Of a stretch of DNA of 13,796 nt, positions 1 through 6,400 are shown one piece after another. The position numbers were made by a program, and so were the translations under genes. The stretch comes from Clostridia bacterium. Its GTDB lineage: Bacteria; Bacillota; Peptococcia; DRI-13; DTU073. Under the pieces are notes generated by a model, which saw only the letters and a program-made list of their open reading frames with translations, did not search any database and was not told the DNA's origin. Location of the stretch: NCBI GenBank assembly GCA_012842035.1, contig DUTO01000117.1:1-13796 (forward strand). The letters are read 5' to 3'. Every line of letters starts with the position of its first letter. Positions within the stretch are counted from its first letter, which is position 1.

Positions 1-231
1 CCGTTTTTTATTGTCGATGCTTATACTAGGCGGATTTTATCTCGAGTAGGTTATAAACTTCCTAAAACCTATGATCAATTAAGATTAAAAATTGAGGCGA
101 GTATCCCTCGGGATTTGTATATTTATAATGAGTTTCACGCTTTATTTGTTGAACATGCCAAATGTCATTGCCTAAAGAGTCCTCGTTGTGAAGGTTGTCC
201 ACTTGCTTGTATTTGTGCTGAATATGATTAA
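1..231 (+). CDS. Endonuclease III-like DNA glycosylase, C-terminal fragment
   Basis: Only the last 76 codons are in the window; frame 1 is open from base 1 to the TAA at 229-231. The fragment begins with PFFIVDAYTRRILSRVG, the end of the HhH-GPD domain whose conserved Asp is the catalytic acid in this superfamily of base-excision repair glycosylases. It ends with a cysteine cluster (C57, C63, C66, C72 of the fragment; spacing x5, x2, x5) typical of the [4Fe-4S] loop. The first spacing is x5, not the x6 of E. coli Nth. I recall x5 in the endonuclease III-related (COG2231/MagIII-like) branch, so that branch is more likely than true Nth. Extra cysteines at 55 and 70 make the exact ligand set uncertain. 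It converges on the tatC operon. Confidence 0.85.
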   Translation, partial: PFFIVDAYTRRILSRVGYKLPKTYDQLRLKIEASIPRDLYIYNEFHALFVEHAKCHCLKSPRCEGCPLACICAEYD

Positions 232-237
232 ATAGAA

Positions 238-271
238 ACCATGAGGCTGTGTTTGCACACAGCCTCATGGT
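238..271 (-). terminator. Perfect 15-bp hairpin between convergent genes
   Basis: ACCATGAGGCTGTGT pairs perfectly with its complement 4 bases later (238-252 with 257-271). On the minus strand the stem is followed by a fairly T-rich run (TTTCTATTT), so it most likely ends the tatC operon, whose stop is at 291. On the plus strand the base composition after the stem is not T-rich, but the hairpin could still protect the 3' end of the glycosylase mRNA. Confidence 0.7.
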
Positions 272-290
272 GTTGAGGAGATAGAGAAGG

Positions 291-1034
291 TTATTCAGTT
301 ATTTCCGCTAGCTTTTTTTTCTGAGCTTTGCTGACACCTTTAGAAATAAAGATGCTTATTTCATAGAGAATGAGCATGGGTATTGCTAGCATTATTTGTG
401 AAATTATGTCCGGCGGGGTCAAGATAGCGGCAAGTACAAAAATACCAAAGATAAAGTATTTTCTTTTAGTAATTAAAAGTTCCGGGGTAATTAGACGAAC
501 TTTTGTTAAAAAGTACGTGATGACAGGTATTTCGAAGACCAGACCGAAAGGAATTAAAAACTTGAAGATGAAACTGATATAGAAACTAAATGAAATCATC
601 GGTGTTAAATTAGCGGCTAAAGTAATCAGTAAGATTTTTAGCCCTAATTGTAAAACACAGAGATAAGCGAAAACGATACCGCCGGTGAAGAGAATAACAG
701 AAGTCATCAGTAGAAAGAAAAAAGCTTTTTTTTCATTTTTATACAGAGCTGGTGAAACAAAGGCTATGATTTGCCATAAAACAAAAGGCGAAGATAGTAT
801 TATTCCACCAAAGATAGCTAGTTTTAACTGGGTAATAAAGCTTTCCGTTACTCCGATAAAAATTAAATCGATACCCAGGTTGTTTATGGGAGTGAGAAAG
901 ATTTGCATTAGGTAAGGTAGAAAGAGGACATAGGAAAGAATGGAGCAAATAATAAGGGCAAGTAGTGAGTTTAAAAGTACCTTGCGGAGCTCTTCCAGAT
1001 GTTCATATAAGGAGCCGGAGCCTATTTGATCCAT
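291..1034 (-). CDS. tatC: Twin-arginine translocase subunit TatC
   Basis: TatC is the polytopic membrane receptor that recognises twin-arginine signal peptides and recruits TatA to export folded proteins. The 247-aa length and about six hydrophobic spans fit the family. Signature regions are visible: HLEELRK near the N-terminus (Glu15), SPALYKNEKK (about 94-103, the conserved acidic residue at 101), FEIPVI (167-172, Glu168) and LTPPDIISQ (205-213, Asp209). The ATG start is preceded by a GGCGGTGG site 15 bases past the tatA stop, so it is translated right after tatA. It is the last gene of the operon, followed by the hairpin at 238-271. Linkage to a gene with a strong Tat signal suggests a dedicated translocase; whether the genome has another TatC cannot be seen here. 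Confidence 0.96.
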   Translation of the reverse strand: MDQIGSGSLYEHLEELRKVLLNSLLALIICSILSYVLFLPYLMQIFLTPINNLGIDLIFIGVTESFITQLKLAIFGGIILSSPFVLWQIIAFVSPALYKNEKKAFFFLLMTSVILFTGGIVFAYLCVLQLGLKILLITLAANLTPMISFSFYISFIFKFLIPFGLVFEIPVITYFLTKVRLITPELLITKRKYFIFGIFVLAAILTPPDIISQIMLAIPMLILYEISIFISKGVSKAQKKKLAEITE

Positions 1035-1049
1035 TTTAATTCCACCGCC

Positions 1050-1259
1050 TTATTCTTCATTACAGTTAATTTCCGCTTCTTTAGTTTCCTTAGTTTGATA
1101 AGGGTTCTCATTCATAGCGGCTTTAAATTCATTAATCCCTTTACCCATGGCTTTTCCTATTTCTGGAAGTTTAGCCGGACCAAAGATAATTAAAGCTAAA
1201 ATAATGAGGAGAAGTATTTCCGGCACGCCAATGTTATGGATAAAACCAAATGTAGTCAT
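1050..1259 (-). CDS. tatA: Twin-arginine translocase subunit TatA (TatA/E type)
   Basis: This is a 69-aa protein with one N-terminal membrane helix (about 13-26), the hinge FGPAKLPEIG (26-35) and an amphipathic helix rich in Lys, Gly and Glu. That architecture is TatA/E, the subunit that oligomerises to form the Tat pore. The frame is open further upstream, to a possible 80-aa form. The ATG at 1257-1259 is the better start because AAGGAGGT sits 7 bases before it and the longer form would begin inside the 3' end of the preceding gene. There is no separate TatB-like gene, matching the minimal TatA-TatC systems of Gram-positive bacteria. It lies 16 bases after the repeat membrane protein and 15 bases before tatC. 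Confidence 0.95.
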   Translation of the reverse strand: MTTFGFIHNIGVPEILLLIILALIIFGPAKLPEIGKAMGKGINEFKAAMNENPYQTKETKEAEINCNEE

Positions 1260-1275
1260 TTCAGATACCTCCTTT

Positions 1276-2550
1276 TTAAGCTTCTTCGGCAATTAAATTT
1301 GAAACAGGAAGGCGTTCTTTTCTTGTTGCTAATCTTTTTCCGGGGTACATATCCATAAACCAGTAATGGTAGAGCATCATATTAATCCAAAGGATAACTG
1401 GAGCCATGGGAAACTGTTGTGGATGTGAATATCCGGGTTGAGTACCTAAGATGGGGGGGCTGTACTTGTAATAGAGGTAATGCAAGATTCCTGTAGCAAT
1501 AAAAATAATGGCACAGCGAATTGCAATATTGATGGAAGGACTATATTTTTTTGGCCAGTTGTCAAAATAGAAATGCAAAGTCATCATCGGAATAAGCATC
1601 ATACAAGCCAGTTCTCCACAGTGGAGGTGACGCCAGTCGGGAGCATATAATCTTTTGGCTCCTTCTACGGCAGGTCCCCAAGAAACATCTTGGAGGAAAA
1701 GAAAAGCAAAGAAGATTAACCAGGCCATTGTAAAGACGAACAGAAAACCGATAATTCCGCGTAAGGGTTGCTTTTTGATTAGGCGGATGGGATATCTATC
1801 AAAAACTAGTTCCAAAAACCAGATAGATACTGTTCCGCACATGACCCAGCCTACGTTGAAATTGCCACTTAAGGTACGGGCAAAGCCATACCACCAAGGA
1901 TAAGCGGCCGCATATTCTTGCCAGGGGTAAAAAAGAACATGGTAATGAGGGTGCATAAGAATCAAGAAAGCAATAAGGGTGAGGAAAAATGTCCAGACCC
2001 AAACTGTAAAACCACGAGCCGGTTGGGTCAGGTTTTGCCAGGGATGGTTGTCAAAGCAAACAGGCCAAACCGGACTTAGCCAAGAGGCTATAGCGGCCAT
2101 CATCAGTATGGCTAGGGAGGAATACTCCCGGGCGAAAAATTCAGTCATTCCTAGACCGGTTAAGACTTTTGGATTAAGATAGGGTATAGAAAGGTTACCT
2201 AAAAAGGCATAGCAGAAAACCCAGACCATAAAAGCGACAATAACGATATTGCTGCCAATAAGGATTAGCCCCTTGATGAGGGGATGTTTATTATTTAAAA
2301 AACTATCCTTAAAAGGCCAATAGTTAAAAATATAAACTTGCCAAATTGCGGCAATTAGAATCCATCTGATATACATATAACCATATTGGGGGGTATACCA
2401 GCGGATAATACCTCTAGGATCCATAAAAATCCACCAAACAAGTAGGAAAAAAGCAGTTACGAGTAACAAATTAATAATGCCTTGTAAGGGCTGTTTTAAT
2501 CTGGGTTGTAAATCTCGTGTTTCTACCCATAAAGAATTGTTTTGATTCAC
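1276..2550 (-). CDS. Ten-span membrane protein made of five two-helix repeats, function unknown
   Basis: I do not recognise a named family. The 424-aa protein is very hydrophobic and rich in Trp, Tyr and His, with about ten predicted membrane helices. It reads as five tandem units of roughly 65-87 residues. Units start with a Q/H-P-x-x-G-like motif (KQPLQG at 19-24, KHPLIKG at 88-94, TQPARG at 175-180, KQPLRG at 260-265, a weaker one near 338). Each contains two hydrophobic stretches and closes with an F-x-D/N-x-W/Y/H-P-like motif (FNYWP 75-79, FDNHP 166-170, FDRYP 250-254, FDNWP 329-333, MDMYP 399-403). His pairs lie at helix ends or in loops (HPHYH 200-204, RHLHC 307-311) and could bind metal or haem; that is inference. 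The ATG has a GGAGGG site 9 bases upstream. It is directly downstream of the Tat-exported hydrolase (15-base gap), so it may be that enzyme's partner, anchor or product transporter. Confidence 0.85.
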   Translation of the reverse strand: MNQNNSLWVETRDLQPRLKQPLQGIINLLLVTAFFLLVWWIFMDPRGIIRWYTPQYGYMYIRWILIAAIWQVYIFNYWPFKDSFLNNKHPLIKGLILIGSNIVIVAFMVWVFCYAFLGNLSIPYLNPKVLTGLGMTEFFAREYSSLAILMMAAIASWLSPVWPVCFDNHPWQNLTQPARGFTVWVWTFFLTLIAFLILMHPHYHVLFYPWQEYAAAYPWWYGFARTLSGNFNVGWVMCGTVSIWFLELVFDRYPIRLIKKQPLRGIIGFLFVFTMAWLIFFAFLFLQDVSWGPAVEGAKRLYAPDWRHLHCGELACMMLIPMMTLHFYFDNWPKKYSPSINIAIRCAIIFIATGILHYLYYKYSPPILGTQPGYSHPQQFPMAPVILWINMMLYHYWFMDMYPGKRLATRKERLPVSNLIAEEA

Positions 2551-2565
2551 TATTATTTCCCTCCT

Positions 2566-3651
2566 TTAGATAATCATCATGTCGCCATTACCAAGGAAAA
2601 TATCACGTTTGCTTTTATGTTGAGCAGTACCTTTGACAACCGGAAGTCCTATCGTAACAAATTTTTCTGCTGTTACATAACCGGTACAGTGATTACAGCC
2701 CATAGTTTTTAATCCATAGTTGTGTAGAGCTAAAACGAGGTCATCATATTGCGGATCCCAGTCTTCAAAAGGAGAAATGTGCAATCCCCCTTGAATGGCA
2801 TAGAAATTATCGCCGCCTTTAATGGTTTGTTTAACATGTTCCATTAGCGAGATAATTCCCATATGACAGCATCCTGTTACAATAGCCAGCCCTTTATCCT
2901 TAAGATTAAAGACGAGGGCTTGTTCTCCAAAAACACGCGTGATAATAGGCACATCAAAAGTGATCGAAGCAACTCCCGGATATAATTTGTGTACTTTCTC
3001 GGATTCTTGTACTTTTAAGGGACCTGTGTGTGGAACGTTATTAGCCAGGTGACACTTGGGGAAATTAGCACCTTTTAACAAATCAAAGCCTTCTTGATAA
3101 AATCCCTTGGGCACGAGAATAGGAATATCCGGCCGATATTTTAGTGTAGCCTCAATACCCCAAAAATGGTCAAAATGTTCATGACTAACAAACAGACAAT
3201 CAATTTCGCCATTAGCCAACATTTTGTCTATTCCTTCACGCTTAAAACAAGTGTCGGTCCAATCGACATTCCACCCTGTGTCTAACAGTATTTTTTTAGT
3301 TGAGCCGTCCAGAAATTCCACTTCGACTAATGTGGCATAGCCGCCGGCATTATCCCCTTTCCATCCTTCCGTAACTCCTTTGTTTGTCCAAGGTATTTCA
3401 TATTGATTTACCAGAAGCCCTCCGGCTTTTTTCATATCATCCATTAAGAGTGCATTATTAAACCAACTTGTTTCCGTAATTACTTTTATTTTTAAGGACT
3501 TACATTCGCCAATATCAACTGCACCTACTTTGGCAGGAGGAATAAAAGAGTTTCTCATTACAGTAGAAGATACCCCTGCCATGGCAAAGTAACCTACGGT
3601 GCCACCTACAGCTAAGCCTTTTAGAAATTCTCTTCTTGAAATGTCGCTCAC
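2566..3651 (-). CDS. Tat-exported metallo-beta-lactamase-fold hydrolase (COG1237-like)
   Basis: This 361-aa metal-dependent hydrolase is predicted to act outside the membrane. The N-terminus carries an exact twin-arginine motif, SRREFLK (5-11), followed by a moderately hydrophobic stretch to about residue 31. The MBL metal motifs appear in order: SHEHFDHFWG (156-165; H157, H159, D161, H162), TGCCHMGI (259-266; H263), GGLHI (288-292; H291) and CNHCTG (319-324). The TGC-H / GG-H / HCTG pattern matches the COG1237 branch, related to 7,8-dihydropterin-methyl-aminobenzene-phosphate synthase. Most members I recall are cytoplasmic, so the Tat signal is unusual. Its substrate cannot be told from the sequence. 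The start is GTG, 7 bases after AAGGAGGG. It sits between a 40-aa membrane peptide and the ten-span protein, in the operon with tatA and tatC, and is their obvious export substrate. Confidence 0.93.
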   Translation of the reverse strand: MSDISRREFLKGLAVGGTVGYFAMAGVSSTVMRNSFIPPAKVGAVDIGECKSLKIKVITETSWFNNALLMDDMKKAGGLLVNQYEIPWTNKGVTEGWKGDNAGGYATLVEVEFLDGSTKKILLDTGWNVDWTDTCFKREGIDKMLANGEIDCLFVSHEHFDHFWGIEATLKYRPDIPILVPKGFYQEGFDLLKGANFPKCHLANNVPHTGPLKVQESEKVHKLYPGVASITFDVPIITRVFGEQALVFNLKDKGLAIVTGCCHMGIISLMEHVKQTIKGGDNFYAIQGGLHISPFEDWDPQYDDLVLALHNYGLKTMGCNHCTGYVTAEKFVTIGLPVVKGTAQHKSKRDIFLGNGDMMII

Positions 3652-3664
3652 TGTTTTCCCTCCT

Positions 3665-3787
3665 TTAACTTTGAGATACTATTTGGACAATTTTAATTGT
3701 GAGCCAAAAACAACCTGAGCCAATAATCAAGCCTAGAATGAGGCCGGGATTAAAGCCGGCACCTTTGGCTTCTTTATCTGCTCGCAT
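3665..3787 (-). CDS. 40-aa single-span membrane peptide
   Basis: This short gene has an AAAGGAGGT site 6 bases before its ATG, and its stop lies 13 bases before the hydrolase start. The product has a charged N-terminus (MRADKEAKG), one hydrophobic helix (about 13-38) and a short polar tail. The helix carries G15-x3-G19-x3-G23, a GxxxGxxxG pattern known to pack helices together in membranes. I know no named family. Its place in the operon suggests a small subunit or assembly factor for the hydrolase, the ten-span protein or the Tat complex. The strong ribosome site, the tight spacing on both sides and the membrane-like composition make it a real gene in my view. Confidence 0.8.
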   Translation of the reverse strand: MRADKEAKGAGFNPGLILGLIIGSGCFWLTIKIVQIVSQS

Positions 3788-3813
3788 TTTTTAACCTCCT
3801 TTCTCACGTCATT

Positions 3814-4578
3814 TTAAAAAAAGAACGTGTGTGTAATTTGGGTAACACCTTTGTCCTCTTTTTTCCATAAACCATCTCCTTTCCATTGATAAAACACTTG
3901 TCCCGGTGAAATTTTTCTTAAGCACTTTTTTACAAAAAGATTATTTTGCGGAAAAACATCATGGGTCAGGATAGAGACAAAATGCCAGCAAATTTCCCAG
4001 GCCGGCATTTTACGGTCAATTTGACCGGGTGCCACTAACTCATGTGGTATCCCGTTGGAGTCAAGAATTGTAATACCTTCAAAGGAATATTGGATGAGTT
4101 GGTCTTGGCTATTTAAAGTAATTTGTTTTAGGTCGTTTTCTGTAAAAGAAAAAGAAAGTTCACCTAAAGAAAAGAGAGAGGAATGCATGTTTTTACGTTC
4201 TAGAAAGTGGGGGATCCCTTTTTTTATTTTGAGGGGGTGATTGCATAGATTGAGAGAAGAACAGGCACAGCCTGCTTCCTGGTTTTTTTCCACATAAGAA
4301 TCATCGAAAATATGGCTTAGTCTTACGATTTGTTCTCCACAGGATAGATTTTCAAAGTATTGACTTTCCGGATAAGGGTAATATTTTAGCAGAAAATGAC
4401 TTTCATTTTCTGTGGCTTCATTAAAAATCATTTCTATAACCCCGCTGTTGTTTTTCAACCAGAAATACCAGCCGGGATTAATACCGGGGATAGGGCTGTA
4501 TAGATTAATTTGTCTATCTTCGTTTTGAGAAAAATATTGTAACCAACAAGTAGTTAAAAAGCTATTAATAATGCGCAT
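3814..4578 (-). CDS. Orphan 254-aa protein in the Tat/MBL operon
   Basis: I recognise no family. The product appears soluble: no signal peptide after the first few residues and no clear membrane helix, but many aromatic residues and beta-like segments. A cysteine cluster, CACSSLNLC (C104, C106, C112), may bind a metal or form disulfides; other cysteines are at 11, 80, 197 and 219. The C-terminal half contains ISPGQVFYQWKGDGLWKKE. The ATG overlaps the end of the 87-aa gene by 14 bases, with AAGGGA just upstream, so the two are probably translationally coupled. The gap to the next gene (40-aa peptide) is 26 bases and contains its strong ribosome site. By context it could be a cytoplasmic maturation or chaperone-like factor for the exported hydrolase, but nothing in the sequence proves that. 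Confidence 0.75.
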   Translation of the reverse strand: MRIINSFLTTCWLQYFSQNEDRQINLYSPIPGINPGWYFWLKNNSGVIEMIFNEATENESHFLLKYYPYPESQYFENLSCGEQIVRLSHIFDDSYVEKNQEAGCACSSLNLCNHPLKIKKGIPHFLERKNMHSSLFSLGELSFSFTENDLKQITLNSQDQLIQYSFEGITILDSNGIPHELVAPGQIDRKMPAWEICWHFVSILTHDVFPQNNLFVKKCLRKISPGQVFYQWKGDGLWKKEDKGVTQITHTFFF

Positions 4579-4828
4579 TGGTTTTCCCTTGCTTTCCGGA
4601 AAAAATTTCTTTGGCTAGTTCCAGTTTTGTTTTATTTTCAGGGTCTATCCCTAATTGTTTAGCCGCCATAATTAGTTGATCCATGGGGGCTTCGGCTAAA
4701 AGAGGGTAACAAGAAAAAATGGAATCAAAGTAGTCTTTTTGTTCATTTCCCGTCGATAAAGATAATGTTGCGGCAAAACTTAATAAATAGTCTTTTAATC
4801 CCGTTTTAAAGAAAGTACGTCTATTCAA
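4565..4828 (-). CDS. 87-aa protein with twin-arginine-like N-terminus
   Basis: First gene of the operon. The start is TTG (4826-4828), chosen because AGGAGGT lies 8 bases upstream and no better start fits. The protein opens with MNRRTFFKTG, close to the Tat consensus (R-R-x-F-x-K). The following stretch (11-25) contains Lys and Asp and is less hydrophobic than a normal Tat signal, so export is uncertain. Residues 49-76 (MDQLIMAAKQLGIDPENKTK and on to EIF) look like a short helix-extended-helix module reminiscent of SAP/Rho-N folds. That resemblance is by eye only. It begins about 17 bases after the transcription start predicted from the sigma-54 promoter, and its end overlaps the 254-aa gene by 14 bases. 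Confidence 0.75.
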   Translation of the reverse strand: MNRRTFFKTGLKDYLLSFAATLSLSTGNEQKDYFDSIFSCYPLLAEAPMDQLIMAAKQLGIDPENKTKLELAKEIFSGKQGKTNAHY

Positions 4829-4855
4829 GGGACAACACCTCCTATTAATATTACT

Positions 4856-4871
4856 TGCAAAATCTATGCCA
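4856..4871 (-). promoter_or_regulatory. Sigma-54 (-24/-12) promoter of the Tat/MBL operon
   Basis: On the minus strand the sequence is TGGCATAGATTTTGCA. The sigma-54 consensus is TGGCAC-N5-TTGCA; this site matches the GG and GC core doublets with the required 10 bases between them and differs only at the C/T after TGGCA. Transcription would start near 4845, two bases before the ribosome site of the 87-aa gene, giving a leader of about 17 bases. The gene immediately upstream encodes a sigma-54 activator, which strongly supports the call. Confidence 0.88.
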
Positions 4872-4902
4872 AAAAAAAAGACCGGAAAACAAGGTTTCCG
4901 GT
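4871..4902 (-). terminator. Intrinsic terminator of the sigma-54 activator gene
   Basis: On the minus strand ACCGGAAA and TTTCCGGT form a perfect 8-bp stem with a 6-base loop (4881-4902), followed after one C by nine T residues (4879-4871). It lies about 67 bases past the activator's stop. The last T of the run is also the first base of the -24 element of the downstream promoter, so the terminator separates the regulator from its presumed target operon almost without spare sequence. Confidence 0.88.
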
Positions 4903-4911
4903 TTGCAGGAA

Positions 4912-4950
4912 TGTGTAAATAAAGAAACAGTGTGTAAAAAGTTGCACGCT
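4912..4950. promoter_or_regulatory. Candidate enhancer sites for the sigma-54 activator
   Basis: TGTGTAAA occurs twice, at 4912-4919 and 4931-4938. The second copy is part of an imperfect palindrome GTGTAA-aaag-TTGCAC (4932-4947, one mismatch per arm). Its centre is about 70 bases upstream of the -24 element and about 95 from the predicted transcription start, a normal distance for an activator-binding enhancer. On the minus strand the same bases could also form a weak imperfect hairpin just past the activator's stop, so the assignment is tentative. Confidence 0.4.
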
Positions 4951-4968
4951 GTTTTTAGAAAAGATTAT

Positions 4969-6252
4969 TTATTTTAATTTGTTATAAAGGGTTTTACGCG
5001 ATATGCCGAGAATTTTGGCAGCTTTAGTTTTATTGCCGTTACATTGTTTCAGCACTTTCTGAATATGTTCTTGTTCTTTTTCCCATACTAATTGATTAAG
5101 ATTGGAGTTTGCAGATTGTTTTTTAAGGTAATCAGGGAGGTCTTCTTTTTTTAAAATGTTGCTGCGTGCTTTGATATAAGCGTGTTCAATGATATTGCGA
5201 AGTTCACGTACATTACCGGGAAATTCATAAGCTTGCAGTAAGGCGAAGGCCTCTTCGGAAATGTGTGATTTAGGTTTATCAAATTTCATATTAAATTCAT
5301 TGAGAAAATGAGTAATTAGTGGTTTTAGGTCTTCTTTGCGTTCTTTAATTTCAGGCAAATAAATAGGAAAAACATTAAGACGATAAAATAAGTCATCGCG
5401 GAAAAGGTTCTTCTTTACAAGGTTTTCCAAGTTTTTGTTGCTGGCGACAATTATACGGACGTTTGTTTTTTGGGTTTGGGAAGAACCAACTTTTTCAAAT
5501 TCACCTTCTTGGATAATACGCAATAGTTTGGCTTGAAAACGGGGACTAATTTCGGAGATTTCATCAAGAAAAATAGTGCCTTCATTGGCCAACTCAAATC
5601 TGCCGATTCTTTTTTCAAAGGCTCCGGTAAAAGCTCCTCTTTCGTGCCCGAATAGTTCCGATTCTAAAAGATTATCAGAAAGAGCGGCACAGTTAACTTT
5701 GACAAAGGGTTTTGTTTTGCGGGCACTTAATTTATGGATAGCATTAGCCACCAGTTCTTTTCCTGTTCCTGTTTTTCCTAGAATTAATACATTAGAGTCA
5801 GTTTCTGCTACAATTTCGATTAGTTGAAAAACTTCTTTCATTAAAGGGCTGCTCCCGATTAGCCCCAGTTCATGAAATTTGCCAAAATAGGTAGGATACA
5901 TTTCGCGTTGGTCGGAAAAAATTCCTAAACAGCCTCTAATATTTTTATGTTTATCGCTTAAGGGAGTGGCTGATAATTGAATAGGTATGGACTTTTGTTT
6001 TTTGGTCATGATTAAAATAGGAGAAGAGTAAACTTGAGTTTTTTCCAGCATTGCTTTTTTAGCGGGACAATTATTAGCACAAAGAGAACTTTGTAGAACT
6101 TCATAACAACGTTTACCCAGAATATCTTTTGCTTTCCAGCCTGTGAGGTGAGAGGCGTTTTCGTTAAAAAAAATTATTTTATGCTCAGGATCAATAACGA
6201 AGAGACCATCCGGGATACTATTCAGCATTGATTCATAATCAAATTGGCTCAA
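4969..6252 (-). CDS. PAS-domain sigma-54-dependent transcriptional activator
   Basis: A 427-aa enhancer-binding protein that uses ATP hydrolysis to open sigma-54 promoters. Domains in order: a PAS sensor (about 5-115); an AAA+ core (about 130-365) with Walker A GKTGTGKE (159-166), the sigma-54 contact loop GAFTGA (206-211), Walker B TIFLDE (226-231), FRDDLFYRL (284-292) and PGNVREL (345-351); and a Fis-type helix-turn-helix (about 386-427). There is no receiver domain, so it senses a signal directly through PAS, not by phosphotransfer. The PAS domain contains C49-x8-C58-x3-C62, a possible redox or metal-sensing site. The start is TTG with GAGGTG 6 bases upstream. It ends just before a terminator and the only clear sigma-54 promoter in the window, making the Tat/MBL operon its likely target. 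Confidence 0.96.
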   Translation of the reverse strand: MSQFDYESMLNSIPDGLFVIDPEHKIIFFNENASHLTGWKAKDILGKRCYEVLQSSLCANNCPAKKAMLEKTQVYSSPILIMTKKQKSIPIQLSATPLSDKHKNIRGCLGIFSDQREMYPTYFGKFHELGLIGSSPLMKEVFQLIEIVAETDSNVLILGKTGTGKELVANAIHKLSARKTKPFVKVNCAALSDNLLESELFGHERGAFTGAFEKRIGRFELANEGTIFLDEISEISPRFQAKLLRIIQEGEFEKVGSSQTQKTNVRIIVASNKNLENLVKKNLFRDDLFYRLNVFPIYLPEIKERKEDLKPLITHFLNEFNMKFDKPKSHISEEAFALLQAYEFPGNVRELRNIIEHAYIKARSNILKKEDLPDYLKKQSANSNLNQLVWEKEQEHIQKVLKQCNGNKTKAAKILGISRKTLYNKLK

Positions 6253-6283
6253 AGCTTATCACCTCTTCAATTATAAAGCTATA

Positions 6284-6337
6284 TTAACTATTCGGTATTT
6301 ATATAGGTAAATCCTTTAACTATTTTTTCTATATAAG
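6284..6337. repeat. Tandem direct repeat in the divergent intergenic region
   Basis: TTAACTATT occurs at 6284-6292 and 6316-6324, each followed 5-7 bases later by a TATATA(G/A)G element (6300-6307 and 6330-6337). The copies are 32 bases apart, about three helical turns. They lie between the start of the activator (minus) and the sensor-like gene (plus), so they may be operator or promoter elements controlling either gene. I see no convincing sigma-A promoter in this gap. Confidence 0.35.
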
Positions 6338-6400
6338 CAGGAATTATCTAAAACAACTTGAATTCGTAAAGTATAATCAGATGGAGGTGACGAAGTTTAA

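Noticed and set aside
370..582. Plus-strand frames inside tatC, the ten-span gene, the activator and the gltB-like gene
   Set aside because: They lie opposite well-supported genes, lack ribosome sites and have no recognisable domains.
1260..1292. Longer tatA start giving an 80-aa protein
   Set aside because: The ATG at 1257-1259 has AAGGAGGT 7 bases upstream and gives a normal TatA N-terminus; the longer form would start inside the upstream gene and add charged residues before the helix.
6372..6377. TATAAT as -10 box for the sensor-like gene
   Set aside because: Transcription would start around 6384, inside the ribosome site GGAGGTGA (6383-6390), and no -35 box fits.
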